Counted from the stretch's first letter, positions 1 to 8,858 are shown. The stretch is 64,000 nt of DNA from Colwellia ponticola (GCF_005885605.1 NZ_SZVP01000002.1:248001-312000); one strand, 5' to 3'. A program made the numbers and translations. Notes: generated by a model not told the origin, from the letters alone.

Positions 1-521
1 AAACTTGTATCGCAAGTGGTGAATCTGGGGCGGCACTGTGGAATCAAACATTAAACCGTGGCGCACTTTCTGTGGCGGGGCAATTACTTGGTTTGGCACA
101 ACGTATGTTAGATCTTAGCGTAGATTACAGCGTACAGCGTAAACAATTTGGTAAAGCAATTGGTAGTTTTCAGGCGGTGAAACATCATTTAGCTGATGTT
201 GCTGGCAAAATTGAAATGGCTAAACCCGTTTTATATCGCGCAGCTTGTTCGCTGGAAAATAATCATCCGTTAACGGATATCCATGTTTCACAAGCACGTA
301 ACTTTTGTAATGAAGCGTCAGCCTTAGCCGCGCGTCATGCTATTCAGGTACATGGTGCTATGGGGTATACCTGGGAAGTAGATTTACAAATGTTTATGAA
401 GCGTAGCTGGGCATTAAGTAATACTTGGGGCGATAATATTTTTCATCAAGCGCGTGTGCAAGACTATGTACTCAACTCTACTGTTGATCTAGCACCTGCT
501 AGTACTTTTGAGGAAGCATAA
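1..521 (+). CDS. Acyl-CoA dehydrogenase, C-terminal part (cut by window edge)
   Basis: The frame is open from the left edge (first full codon at base 3), so the 5' end lies outside the window. The visible part is the C-terminal helical domain of the acyl-CoA dehydrogenase family: QRKQFGKAIGSFQAVKH, then the flavin-proximal stretch VHGAMGYTWEVDLQMF near the end. The family oxidises acyl-CoA to trans-2-enoyl-CoA using FAD. Its stop overlaps the thiolase start by one base (TAATG), so the two are translationally coupled. Next to FadA6-like and IpdF-like genes, it is likely one subunit of a heteromeric enzyme acting on steroid C/D-ring or side-chain CoA esters; that role is inferred. A GTG at 72 is an internal Val codon, not a start. 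Confidence 0.9.
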   Translation, partial: TCIASGESGAALWNQTLNRGALSVAGQLLGLAQRMLDLSVDYSVQRKQFGKAIGSFQAVKHHLADVAGKIEMAKPVLYRAACSLENNHPLTDIHVSQARNFCNEASALAARHAIQVHGAMGYTWEVDLQMFMKRSWALSNTWGDNIFHQARVQDYVLNSTVDLAPASTFEEA

Positions 522-1672
522 TGACTCAAGCTTATATTGTAGATGCATTACGTACACCCACAGGAAGACGCAAGGGCAGCTTAGCGCATGTTCATGCCAT
601 TGATCTTGGCGCTGCGGTGTTAAAGCCGTTAGTTGAGCGCAATAATATTCCAGCAGAAGATTATGATGATGTTATTTTTGGTTGCGTTGACACTATTGGT
701 TCACAAGCAGGAAATATTGCCCGTACCAGCTGGTTAGCTGCAGGTTTACCGATGAATGTTCCAGGGACTACGGTTGATAGACAATGTGGCTCTTCACAAC
801 AAGCGGTTCATTTTGCTGCACAAGCGGTGATGAGTGGCACACAAGATGTCATTGCGGTGGGTGGTGTACAAACCATGACCCAAATACCTATTTCATCGGC
901 GATGTTAGCCGGACAACCACTTGGTTTTAGCACACCTTTTGCCGAAAGTAAGTTATGGGACGCACGCTTTGGTGAGGCACCGGTTAATCAGTTTTATGCC
1001 GCGCAGCGCATTGCTGACCATTGGGACATTAGTCGCGCTGATATGGAAGCGTTTGCGCTGGAAAGTCATCGCCGTGCGTTAGCAGCAACAGCTGAAGGTC
1101 ATTTTGACCGTGAAATAGTGCCGTGCGAAGGGTTAAGTCACGATGAAACACCTAGGGAAAGCAGTTTGGCTAAAATGGCGGAGTTAGAGCCAGTAGACCC
1201 CACTTATCCTAGTATTACTGCAGCGGTATCAAGCTCGGTATGCGATGCATCAGCGGCGATGTTAATTGTTTCAGAGCGTGCGCTGAAAAAATATAATTTA
1301 ACGCCAAGAGCGAGAATTCATCATATTAGTGTGCTCGGCGATGATCCTATTTGGCACCTACGCGCACCTATTCCAGCCACCAAAGCAGCATTAGTTAAAG
1401 CTAACTTAACGCTTGATGATATTGATTTAGTTGAAATCAACGAAGCTTTTGCCTCGGTAGTCATGGCATGGTTAAAAGAAACGGGTTACAGCCATAAAAA
1501 AACCAATGTTAACGGTGGCGCTATAGCACTAGGTCATCCTTTAGGTGCAACAGGCGTAAGATTAATGACGGGTTTGTTGCATGAGCTTGAAAGAACAGGC
1601 GGCCGCTATGGCTTGCAAACAATGTGTGAAGGCGGTGGTTTAGCTAATGTCACCATCATTGAACGATTATAA
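521..1672 (+). CDS. Thiolase (acetyl-CoA acyltransferase), FadA6-like
   Basis: Full-length 383-residue thiolase that cleaves 3-ketoacyl-CoA with CoA. The nucleophilic cysteine lies in DRQCGSSQQ (Cys89), the NEAF loop is present, the histidine is in GGAIALGHPLGATG (His339), and the second catalytic cysteine is in TMCEGGG (Cys369). From memory of the family, the stretches GCVDTIGSQAGNIAR and GGRYGLQTMCEGGG and the C-terminus resemble actinobacterial FadA6, the thiolase of steroid C/D-ring (HIP) breakdown, more than housekeeping FadA. The start overlaps the upstream stop by one base, and the next gene begins 26 bases after its stop with AAGGAG in front. The thiolase call is certain; the steroid role is inferred from sequence and neighbours. 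Confidence 0.93.
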   Translation: MTQAYIVDALRTPTGRRKGSLAHVHAIDLGAAVLKPLVERNNIPAEDYDDVIFGCVDTIGSQAGNIARTSWLAAGLPMNVPGTTVDRQCGSSQQAVHFAAQAVMSGTQDVIAVGGVQTMTQIPISSAMLAGQPLGFSTPFAESKLWDARFGEAPVNQFYAAQRIADHWDISRADMEAFALESHRRALAATAEGHFDREIVPCEGLSHDETPRESSLAKMAELEPVDPTYPSITAAVSSSVCDASAAMLIVSERALKKYNLTPRARIHHISVLGDDPIWHLRAPIPATKAALVKANLTLDDIDLVEINEAFASVVMAWLKETGYSHKKTNVNGGAIALGHPLGATGVRLMTGLLHELERTGGRYGLQTMCEGGGLANVTIIERL

Positions 1673-1698
1673 CTAAATATAAGGTAAGGAGAAAAGTT

Positions 1699-2580
1699 AT
1701 GGCAATTTGCCAAGAACGTACCGTTATTATTACTGGTAGTGGTGGTGGTTTAGGTCGCGCTTATGCGCTCGCTTTTGCACAAGAAGGCGCTAATGTAGTC
1801 GTTAACGATATCCGATTAGATGCTGCACAAGCAGTGGTTGATGAAATTAATGCTGCTGGCGGCAAGGCGATTGCAAACAGTAGCGATATTACTAAAACGG
1901 CAACCGCACAGCAGATAGTCGACGATGCCATTGCTGCGTTTGGTGAAGTGCATGTACTGGTTAATAATGCTGGTGTACTACGTGATGGTATGTTCGTTAA
2001 CTCGACTGAAGACGAATGGGATATGGTGATGCAGGTGCACCTTAAAGGTCATTTTTGTTTAGCTAATATTCTTAGTCGTCGCTGGCGTGATCAAGCTAAA
2101 GCAGGTAATCCTGTGGCGGCGCGTATTATTAACACTAGTTCGGGCGCAGGTTTACAGGGATCGGTAGGGCAATCTAACTATTCTGCCGCTAAAGGGGGCG
2201 TGGCAACGTTAACGTTAGTGCAAGCATCAGAGCTTGGCCGCTACGGTATCACTGCGAACGCACTTGCACCAGCGGCTCGAACTGCCATGACAGAATCAGC
2301 CATGCCAGATTTAGTGAAAAAGCCAACAGATGATAGTTTTGATGCCTGGTCACCAGAAAATGTTGCACCTTTGGTGGTGTGGCTTGGTAGTGAAGCCTCT
2401 GGAGACGTTACTGGCCAAGTGTTTGAAACACAAGGCGGTCGTATATCATTATGTGATGGCTGGCGCACTGGCCCAACTATAGATAAAGGCGCACGATTGG
2501 ATGTTAACGAAATTGCTGATGTTATTGGACAATTAAATAAGCAAGCAATAGCACCACAAAAGGTTTGGGGAAGTAAATAA
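1699..2580 (+). CDS. Short-chain dehydrogenase/reductase (hydroxyacyl-CoA dehydrogenase type)
   Basis: 293-residue classical SDR. The NAD(P) fold begins with GSGGGLGRAYA, an Asp in VVNDI after beta-2 favours NAD(H), NNAGVLRDG follows, and the active site is Ser (INTSSGAG) with YSAAK. Length and the extended C-terminus fit the group that includes bacterial (3R)-hydroxyacyl-CoA dehydrogenases and steroid-cluster SDRs. It has a strong AAGGAG site ahead of ATG 1699, and its TAA overlaps the amidase start by one base, so it belongs to the same operon. The likely job is oxidising a hydroxyl on a CoA-bound degradation intermediate; the substrate cannot be read from sequence. Confidence 0.88.
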   Translation: MAICQERTVIITGSGGGLGRAYALAFAQEGANVVVNDIRLDAAQAVVDEINAAGGKAIANSSDITKTATAQQIVDDAIAAFGEVHVLVNNAGVLRDGMFVNSTEDEWDMVMQVHLKGHFCLANILSRRWRDQAKAGNPVAARIINTSSGAGLQGSVGQSNYSAAKGGVATLTLVQASELGRYGITANALAPAARTAMTESAMPDLVKKPTDDSFDAWSPENVAPLVVWLGSEASGDVTGQVFETQGGRISLCDGWRTGPTIDKGARLDVNEIADVIGQLNKQAIAPQKVWGSK

Positions 2581-4142
2581 TGACTGAGGTAAATTTAGAG
2601 AGAAGACGACTAATGCAGGCTTGTGGCGCGATAGGTAGTGTGTCTATGCTAGGTTTATCTTTAAATGGCCAAGCTGCCACTAAAACACCTGGCTTGCCAT
2701 TGAGCGATTATGAAAACTGGGATATGTCTGCAATGGCGGGCATGTTGCGCGCTGGAGAAGTCAGTCCATTAGAATTAACTGATGCGGCAATTAGTCGTTT
2801 TGAAAAAAATGCCGATTTAAATGTTGTTGCGGTTAATCACTTTGATATGGCACGTGAATTTGCCAAAAATTTAAGTAAGTTAAGTATTAGTCAACGGGCT
2901 AAGCAAATGCAAAACACACCTTTATTGGGGGTGCCTTTTGCATTAAAAGATTTAGGTGTTGGTTTAGCTAACACTATTACCACTAATGGTTGCCAATTTT
3001 TTAAAGATAACCTTGTTGAACAAAACTCAACGCTAGTAAACCGCTATCAAGCCGCTGGTCTTAATATTATGGCCAAGCTTACCAGCCCAGAGTTTGGTCA
3101 AACACCTACAGGTGAGTCTACCTTACACGGCAATACGCTCAATCCTTGGGATAAACGCTACAGTAGTGGCGGTTCATCAGCGGGCTCGGCAGCTGCCGTA
3201 GCGGCGAGAATTTTACCCTCCGCTCATGCTAGTGATGGTGGTGGCTCTATTCGTATTCCTGCCTCACATTGCGGTTTATTTGGACTTAAACCAAGCCGTG
3301 GCAGGGTGGCTTCAGGGCCAACTAACCTAGAAAGCTCCATGGGATTATCGGTTCATCATGCGCTTACCCGAAGCGTGCGTGATTCAGCATTATTATTACA
3401 ATTAACTCAAGGGGGGGAGCCTGGCTCTCGGGTAGCTTTACCTAATGCAGATATGGTCGCAGCATTAACGGCCAGGCCAAAGAAACTTAAAATTGCCTTA
3501 ATGGACAATCATCCCTTTGGCTATCCAATAGAGCAAGACAGTAAAGATGCACTAAATAAAACGGTTAAGTTATTAACCGACTTAGGACATATTGTAGAAT
3601 TGGCTCAACCGACACTACCACTTGAGCAAATGTTTAAAGGGATGGGAGTCGCTACTTCTAGCAGCATGCTTAATGCCGTGCAAGCGCGTGAATTAAAGCT
3701 CGGCCGTATGGCGCGAGAGGATGAGTTTGAATCACTTGTTTGGGGGCATCTACAAAATGCTAAAAAATTTACCGCACAACAGATGCTAAATGCACGAGCC
3801 GCATTTGACCAAGGTGGTCAAGCATATGCTCACTTCTTTAATGATTATGACTTAATTTTAACACCCGTTACAACGGGACCACCCCCTAAAATTGGTGAAC
3901 TGACCTTAAACCAATCTTATGAGTCTTTTGTAAGGGTTGTGCTAAAGGCATCGCCATTATGTGCATTGTTCAACATGACAGGTCTACCAGCGATGTCGAT
4001 GCCGCTGCATTGGAATAAAGACGGTTTACCTATCGGCGTGCAATTTGCTGGTGCTTATGGTGGTGAAGCCGGACTTATTGCTTTGGCGAGTCAGCTTGAG
4101 CAAGCCGCTCCTTGGGCAGATAAAAAACCTAAATTAAGTTAA
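2580..4142 (+). CDS. Amidase-signature hydrolase with Tat-type signal
   Basis: 520-residue amidase-signature enzyme. The Ser-cisSer-Lys triad is visible as Lys123 (FALKDL), Ser199 (SSGGSSAGSA) and Ser223 (DGGGSIRIP). The N-terminus has ERRRLMQA, a hydrophobic stretch and GQAA, which looks like a twin-arginine export signal with cleavage near residue 33, so the enzyme is probably periplasmic. It is coupled to the SDR by a one-base overlap and is followed by an intrinsic terminator, so it closes the operon. Placement with steroid genes suggests hydrolysis of an amide-linked precursor, for example a conjugated bile acid, but nothing in the protein fixes the substrate. Related enzymes include 6-aminohexanoate-cyclic-dimer hydrolases and aryl amidases. 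Confidence 0.88.
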   Translation: MTEVNLERRRLMQACGAIGSVSMLGLSLNGQAATKTPGLPLSDYENWDMSAMAGMLRAGEVSPLELTDAAISRFEKNADLNVVAVNHFDMAREFAKNLSKLSISQRAKQMQNTPLLGVPFALKDLGVGLANTITTNGCQFFKDNLVEQNSTLVNRYQAAGLNIMAKLTSPEFGQTPTGESTLHGNTLNPWDKRYSSGGSSAGSAAAVAARILPSAHASDGGGSIRIPASHCGLFGLKPSRGRVASGPTNLESSMGLSVHHALTRSVRDSALLLQLTQGGEPGSRVALPNADMVAALTARPKKLKIALMDNHPFGYPIEQDSKDALNKTVKLLTDLGHIVELAQPTLPLEQMFKGMGVATSSSMLNAVQARELKLGRMAREDEFESLVWGHLQNAKKFTAQQMLNARAAFDQGGQAYAHFFNDYDLILTPVTTGPPPKIGELTLNQSYESFVRVVLKASPLCALFNMTGLPAMSMPLHWNKDGLPIGVQFAGAYGGEAGLIALASQLEQAAPWADKKPKLS

Positions 4143-4163
4143 GGTGCGTTGATACGACATTAA

Positions 4164-4192
4164 GGATCTGTTTATAGCAGATCCTCTTTTAT
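4164..4192 (+). terminator. Intrinsic terminator after amidase operon
   Basis: Perfect 7-bp stem GGATCTG/CAGATCC with a 7-base loop, followed by TCTTTTATTATT, 22 bases after the amidase stop. Confidence 0.85.
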
Positions 4193-4273
4193 TATTAAAA
4201 AAGATATTAAAAAAGACACCCACATTAGTATTCAAAAAGACATCCCACATTACCCCTACCACAAAAGAAAGCC

Positions 4274-5173
4274 TTATTTAGCAGAGCAAAAAATATCATC
4301 CATCAAGCTCAGTAACCATTGATGTAATGGGTTATTGTTCGATCGCTGATGCCAGGCAACAATAACATCGAATTTTGGTGGGTTTTGTTCAAGTTCAATC
4401 GTTACTAGTTTTGGATCAGGTAATAGTCTAGACGGTAAAAATGCAATGGTGTTAGTTGCTTCAATAATGCTAGATGCCGCAGAGAAGCTGGGTAGCGACA
4501 TTAATACATTTCTTTTAACTCCTTTTTTTGCAAACCAAGATTCATGCGAGCCCTTTAAATTAGGCCTTGAAGGTGAAATAATAATTTGTGGCAGCTGTGC
4601 TATTTCGACTAAGCTATATTTTTTCCCTTGGTATATTGAGTGCTTACCCGTTACACAAACGTGATGATCTTCAAATAACCGCTTACTTGGGTAATTGTTA
4701 GGGATGAACTCAGGGAAGGTAAACACAAGGTCGAGTTCACCCGTCACCATCAGTTGGTGTAAATTATCTGACTCAAAATCCCTAATGATAATCTTTAAGT
4801 TGGGTGCTAAAGCATTTACTTGTGTTAATAGCATTGGCAAAATGGTGATAAGAGCATAGTCTGATGAGCTTATCTTTAACGTTCCTGAAAGCTCTGCTGG
4901 ATTGAATTGTTCACCGGTTATTAAATTATTGATATCTGCCAGTATCTGGTTTACGCGATGCTCCATATTTTCTGCAATTTTTGTTGGAATGACACCATTA
5001 CTGGTGCGTATAAACATTTCATCGTCAAAACAGTATCTAAGCTTTTTCAGTTGTTCACTGATCGCTTGTTGGGTTAAGCCCATAATATCAGCGACTTTCG
5101 ACAAGTTTCTTTCTTGAAGTAATAACTGCAATACCCGTAGTTGTTTAATGTCTAGCCTATTGATACCAATAAT
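4274..5173 (-). CDS. LysR-type transcriptional regulator, apparent ATT start
   Basis: LysR regulator with an N-terminal winged helix-turn-helix (LSKVADIMGLTQQAISEQLKK) and a substrate-binding co-inducer domain. The first ordinary start codon in frame is TTG at 5131, but this would remove helix 1 of the DNA-binding domain. The frame stays open upstream and reads LDIKQLRVLQLLLQERN, the normal LysR opening. No ATG, GTG or TTG precedes it. ATT at 5173 sits 7 bases after a clean AAGGA, so I place the start there (299 residues). It converges with the amidase operon and diverges from the Old Yellow Enzyme fragment, the usual LysR layout. A frameshift or base error near the start is the alternative. 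Confidence 0.85.
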   Translation of the reverse strand: MIGINRLDIKQLRVLQLLLQERNLSKVADIMGLTQQAISEQLKKLRYCFDDEMFIRTSNGVIPTKIAENMEHRVNQILADINNLITGEQFNPAELSGTLKISSSDYALITILPMLLTQVNALAPNLKIIIRDFESDNLHQLMVTGELDLVFTFPEFIPNNYPSKRLFEDHHVCVTGKHSIYQGKKYSLVEIAQLPQIIISPSRPNLKGSHESWFAKKGVKRNVLMSLPSFSAASSIIEATNTIAFLPSRLLPDPKLVTIELEQNPPKFDVIVAWHQRSNNNPLHQWLLSLMDDIFCSAK

Positions 5174-5395
5174 CTTTGTATCCTTAACAAGTAAATGTTG
5201 TTTTTAATTGTATTGTGAAGAGCTTAGCATACATCCCTTAAGCTTATTCAATATTGCCAACTTATTTCAGGTTTTTTGTATATCTCATTCATTACTGTGA
5301 ATAAAGATCGGCAAATGCTTGTCAATATTGGATTAAGCTGTCGTTTTATTCATCACCGCTACGATGAGATTAACTTTATTTTGGAGCAGTAACGC

Positions 5396-6070
5396 ATGAC
5401 ATTTTCACCTTTATTTGAAACCACTAAGCTTGGCCCTTATACGCTTAAAAACCGCATTGTATTACCGCCATTAACCCGCTCTAGAAGCTCACAACCAGGT
5501 AATGTGCCTAATAAATTAATGGCTAACTATTACGCACAACGTGCTGGAGCAGGCTTTATGGTGACGGAAGGCACACAAATTGAACCTAGAGGGCAAGGTT
5601 ATGCGTGGACGCCAGGCATTCACAGTGAAGAGCAAGTGCAAGGTTGGAAGCAAGTAACAAAAGCAGTACATGAACAAGACAGCATCATTTTTTGTCAGTT
5701 GTGGCATGTTGGCCGCGTTTCTCATACTTCGTTACAACCAAATCAAGCAGCACCAGTTAGCCCATCGGCAATTAAAGCTGACGCGGTTAAGGTGTTTATT
5801 GAAACAGCCCCTGAGCAAGGCGAATTGGCTGATCCAAGTGAGCCACGTGCGCTATCAACATCAGAAGTTGAAGCGCTAGTAAAAATGTATAAACAAGCAG
5901 CAATCAATGCGAAAGCAGCCGGTTTTGACGGTGTTGAATTACATTGCGCTAATGGTTACTTAGTGAATCAATTCATTTCTGAGCATACTAATGATAGAAC
6001 TGATAAATATGGTGGTAGTTTAGAGAATCGTTTACGTTTTTTAAAAGAAATAACTCAAGAAAACTATTAA
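5396..6070 (+). pseudogene. Old Yellow Enzyme (NemA-type) gene, truncated at about 60 %
   Basis: Begins as a normal FMN-dependent ene-reductase: LGPYTLKNRIVLPPLTRSR, the NYYAQRA helix, QLWHVGR, then DGVELHCANGYLVNQF and DKYGGSLENRLRF. The family is about 360 residues; this frame ends at 224 after LKEITQENY. The second half of the TIM barrel, with the remaining FMN phosphate-binding loops, is absent. A REP-type sequence (GCCACCCAT) starts right at the stop and a RAYT transposase gene follows on the other strand. I find no remainder of the gene beyond that element, so the 3' part was deleted, not just split. The GGAG before ATG 5396 is intact, and the LysR gene lies divergently upstream. The product is unlikely to fold. 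Confidence 0.85.
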
Positions 6071-6256
6071 GCCACCCATGTTAACTATGAAGAACAACAA
6101 AACACTAATAACCTAATGTTGTTATCGTTAATCGACTCATTTATTTAACAGAGTAACGTTTTCACATTAATTATTATGTATTGTGATGCAAGCAGTGAAT
6201 TTCAGGCAAGCTTATTCTGCTATACAAAGATAACTCTTGGGCATGTAGTTAAGGTG

Positions 6257-7246
6257 CTAAGCGCTATTCAAACAAGCTTGGGCATTCGCTATACCGTGTG
6301 TCCGTTTTAAACCCACGTGTCCACTAAATTCACACAAATGCTCCGCAGTACCAACCGCACCTGTGAATATACCTTCAAAATTAGTGGTAAGTTTTAGCCA
6401 ACTCTCATCACTGATGTGAAGCCTTGAGAGTATCTTGGTTGTTTTAGCGCATATTGCACCTCGCTTGTCTTTTGTGAGCACTCGACCTGTTTCATCAACT
6501 AATGTTAAGTAATCTTTTAAATTAAAAGATATACCAGATGCTTTGTCTTGTTGTTCATTGCCAGTAAAAGGTAACAAGACGCTGGGTTGCTTGCCTTTTA
6601 TGGCTGCTTTGATACGTAGTTGAATACTCGTGAAATCAGATTGTTCAGGAGTTGGGGCAATCCCCGAACGTACAGGGTTTAAATCTACATAGGCCATGCA
6701 CGACAGTAATGCACCTTCATCCAATAAAGCTTGAGATTTAAAACGACCCTCCCAAAAGTGGCCCGTGCAGTTATCTTCTTTATTTGCCTGCCTAGCAATA
6801 GGCTCGTTTAACGCGCGCATAAACCAACTGATATCCATTAAGCGCTGCTTATAGGCCATTGCAAATTCTTTAACAGTGGCTAATTCAAACTGACTTAATG
6901 CCTGCTTTTGCAGGTATTTTCTGGTTAAGATGGTGCCTTTGAACAATTTGTGCCAACGGGTAATTACTACTTGTGTCGTCCAATTTTTTACTTGTTCAAC
7001 GTCAACATGTAATACCAAATGCAAGTGATTATGCATTACAGCATGAGCACAAATATCAATGGAAAATACCTGAGATAATTGAAAAATACGTTTTTCAATC
7101 CAGCTGCGCCTGTGCTCATAACTCACACCGGTTTCTTTATCTACGCCACATAAAAAGGCTTTTCTAACGGTTCGGCTGCAAAGATGATAATAGGGGGTAT
7201 CAGATAAACTAATTTGTTGTGAACGAGGCTTAGGCATAATAATCAC
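6257..7246 (-). CDS. REP-associated tyrosine transposase (RAYT, IS200/IS605-like Y1)
   Basis: 329-residue HUH nuclease of the Y1 transposase superfamily, RAYT branch. The metal-binding HUH motif is in MHNHLHLV (His74, His76). A tyrosine at AYKQRLMD is the candidate nucleophile, and the RAYT hallmark GHFWEGRFKSQAL follows, with YVDLNPVRSG after it. These proteins cut single-stranded REP hairpins and are usually a single copy maintained beside their REP sequences. Here the gene is flanked by the inverted words GCCACCCAT and ATGGGTGGC. The start is ATG at 7246 or, more like relatives, the internal ATG giving MPKPRSQQ. All catalytic motifs are intact, so it may be active. Confidence 0.9.
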   Translation of the reverse strand: MIIMPKPRSQQISLSDTPYYHLCSRTVRKAFLCGVDKETGVSYEHRRSWIEKRIFQLSQVFSIDICAHAVMHNHLHLVLHVDVEQVKNWTTQVVITRWHKLFKGTILTRKYLQKQALSQFELATVKEFAMAYKQRLMDISWFMRALNEPIARQANKEDNCTGHFWEGRFKSQALLDEGALLSCMAYVDLNPVRSGIAPTPEQSDFTSIQLRIKAAIKGKQPSVLLPFTGNEQQDKASGISFNLKDYLTLVDETGRVLTKDKRGAICAKTTKILSRLHISDESWLKLTTNFEGIFTGAVGTAEHLCEFSGHVGLKRTHGIANAQACLNSA

Positions 7247-7280
7247 TACACTTAAAAAGAGTCATATAAGTGTAGTTTAT

Positions 7281-7411
7281 GGGAAGAAAGTTGAGAGAAT
7301 TATTATGGGTGGCTCATTAAGTTTTTGGGAAGAAAGTTGAGAGAATTATTATGGGTGGCTCATTAAGTTTTATGGGTGGCTCATTAAGTTTCTCATTAAG
7401 TTTTTTAAGTT
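7281..7411. repeat. Nested, progressively shorter tandem repeats at RAYT end
   Basis: Two 46-bp copies start at 7281 and 7327 (GGGAAGAAAGTTGAGAGAAT...). A 21-bp copy of the last part follows at 7371-7391 (TATGGGTGGCTCATTAAGTT), then a 13-bp copy CTCATTAAGTTTT and a final TTAAGTT. Each new copy keeps the right end and loses more of the left. This looks like repeated slippage or transposase-mediated end duplication. Confidence 0.85.
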
Positions 7412-7496
7412 AGTCCACTTTGACGATGATTGCAGCTTAAGAATCGACTTATGCTATCGGATAAGCATTGTTAGCAAGTCATATTCGGAGAAAAAA

Positions 7497-8282
7497 ATGA
7501 CCACAGTACCTCAATACGTTGAAGGACATAACCTTTTACGCGGAAAATCTGTTTTAGTAACGGCTGCCGCTGGCGCCGGAATTGGCTTTTCTGCAGCACT
7601 GAGAGCGGCAGAGGAAGGTTGTCGTGCGCTGATGATATCTGATATTCATCCGCGCCGTTTGGAAGAAGCAGTTGCTAACATTAAAGAAAAAACTGGCCTA
7701 ACAGAAGTCTTTGGTCAGCTTTGCGATGTTAGTCAAGAAGATCAGGTACAAACCTTGATCAGTGCGGCAGAGGAAAAACTTGCTGGTGTTGATGTGTTGA
7801 TTAATAACGCAGGTCTTGGTGGGCAAACCTCTGTGGTTGATATGACCGATGAGCAGTGGAACCGCGTAATGGATATTACCCTAACCGGTACGTTCCGTAT
7901 GACTCGCGCTATGCTGCCGTATATGCAAAAACGTAAAGCTGGCGTTATTATTAATAATGCTTCAGTACTGGGTTGGAGAGCGCAAAAAGAGCAAGCGCAT
8001 TATGCTGCTGCTAAAGCCGGTGTCATGGCTTTTACCCGTTGTTCGGCGCTAGAAGCTGCGGAGCATGGTATTAGAATTAATGCTGTTTCACCTTCTATTG
8101 CATTACATGAATTCCTTAAAAAAGCCTCTAGTGAAGATGTACTCGATAAATTAACGTCGCAAGAAGCCTTTGGTCGCGCTGCAGAAGTGTGGGAAATTGC
8201 TAATGTGATGATGTTTCTTGCCAGTGATTATTCTTCTTACATGACGGGTGAAGTTGTTTCGGTCAGCTCTCAACGTGCTTAA
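7497..8282 (+). CDS. SDR, IpdF-like (steroid C/D-ring hydroxyl dehydrogenase)
   Basis: 261-residue SDR with the loop AAAGAGIGFSAALRA in place of the usual GxxxGxG spacing, DI after beta-2, NNAGLGGQT, active Ser in NNASVLGWRA and YAAAK. From memory, the segments VVDMTDEQWNRV, NNASVLGWRAQ, AVSPSIA and FLASDYSSYMTGEV match the actinobacterial IpdF group, which acts on a hydroxylated HIP-CoA (steroid C/D ring) intermediate. It has a GGAG site before ATG 7497. A MaoC hydratase follows in the same direction 114 bases later. The SDR call is certain; IpdF function is a well-supported inference. Confidence 0.88.
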   Translation: MTTVPQYVEGHNLLRGKSVLVTAAAGAGIGFSAALRAAEEGCRALMISDIHPRRLEEAVANIKEKTGLTEVFGQLCDVSQEDQVQTLISAAEEKLAGVDVLINNAGLGGQTSVVDMTDEQWNRVMDITLTGTFRMTRAMLPYMQKRKAGVIINNASVLGWRAQKEQAHYAAAKAGVMAFTRCSALEAAEHGIRINAVSPSIALHEFLKKASSEDVLDKLTSQEAFGRAAEVWEIANVMMFLASDYSSYMTGEVVSVSSQRA

Positions 8283-8396
8283 GAGCGGTTATGAAAAATA
8301 TAGTTGATTATTAAGTAGATAACTCATTCGAAAATAATTTTTAGAAGCAAGGGCTAGAGCCAAGTGGCCAACAAAAAGTGAGTAGGGGAGAGTAGC

Positions 8397-8858
8397 GTGG
8401 CGAATAAAACTTTTAGCAGTAAAGCACAATTACTTAAGGCGGCCGGTCAAGATCTTGGGGTAACCGACTGGATACCATTAGAGCAAAGTCGTATTGATAT
8501 GTTTGCTGAAGCGACGGGCGATCATCAGTGGATTCATGTTGATCCCGTTAAGGCTGCAGCGGGTCCATTTGGTGGCTGTATTGCCCATGGTTATTTAACG
8601 TTATCACTGGTTAATTATTTTTTACCACAATTGGTTGATGTACAAAATATCAGTATGGGCGTTAATTACGGCTGCGACAAAATGCGTTTTCCAGGGGTAG
8701 TCAAAGCAGGAAGTGATATTCGAGGCCGAGCAGAAATAGTGAGTGTTGAAGCGATTAAAGAAAGCGTTCAGGTTGTTACCCGAGTGACTATTGAAGTGGC
8801 TGATCAACAAAGGCCTGCTTGCGTGGTTGATACCATTAGTCGTTATACTTTTGCGTAA
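8397..8858 (+). CDS. MaoC-type (R)-specific enoyl-CoA hydratase
   Basis: 153-residue single hot-dog protein starting at GTG 8397 behind AGGGGAGA. The hydratase motif is visible: FAEATGDHQWIHVDPVKAA followed by GGCIAHGYLTLSL, with the Asp-His catalytic pair in DHQWIH. It hydrates 2-enoyl-CoA esters. Length and motif fit the NodN/PhaJ-like group rather than double hot-dog hydratases. It follows the IpdF-like SDR and probably works on the same degradation branch. Its TAA stop (8856-8858) coincides with the target duplication of the element inserted immediately downstream. Confidence 0.9.
   Translation: MANKTFSSKAQLLKAAGQDLGVTDWIPLEQSRIDMFAEATGDHQWIHVDPVKAAAGPFGGCIAHGYLTLSLVNYFLPQLVDVQNISMGVNYGCDKMRFPGVVKAGSDIRGRAEIVSVEAIKESVQVVTRVTIEVADQQRPACVVDTISRYTFA

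Larger units (their letters stand above)
6071..7411. mobile_element. RAYT locus with REP-like ends
   Basis: Unit made of GCCACCCAT at 6071-6079, the minus-strand RAYT gene, and several copies of the inverse word ATGGGTGGCTCATTAAG between 7304 and 7411. The left word abuts the broken Old Yellow Enzyme gene. REP-associated tyrosine transposases recognise and cut such REP words; mobility of this particular unit is inferred. I could not define a target-site duplication. Confidence 0.65.
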
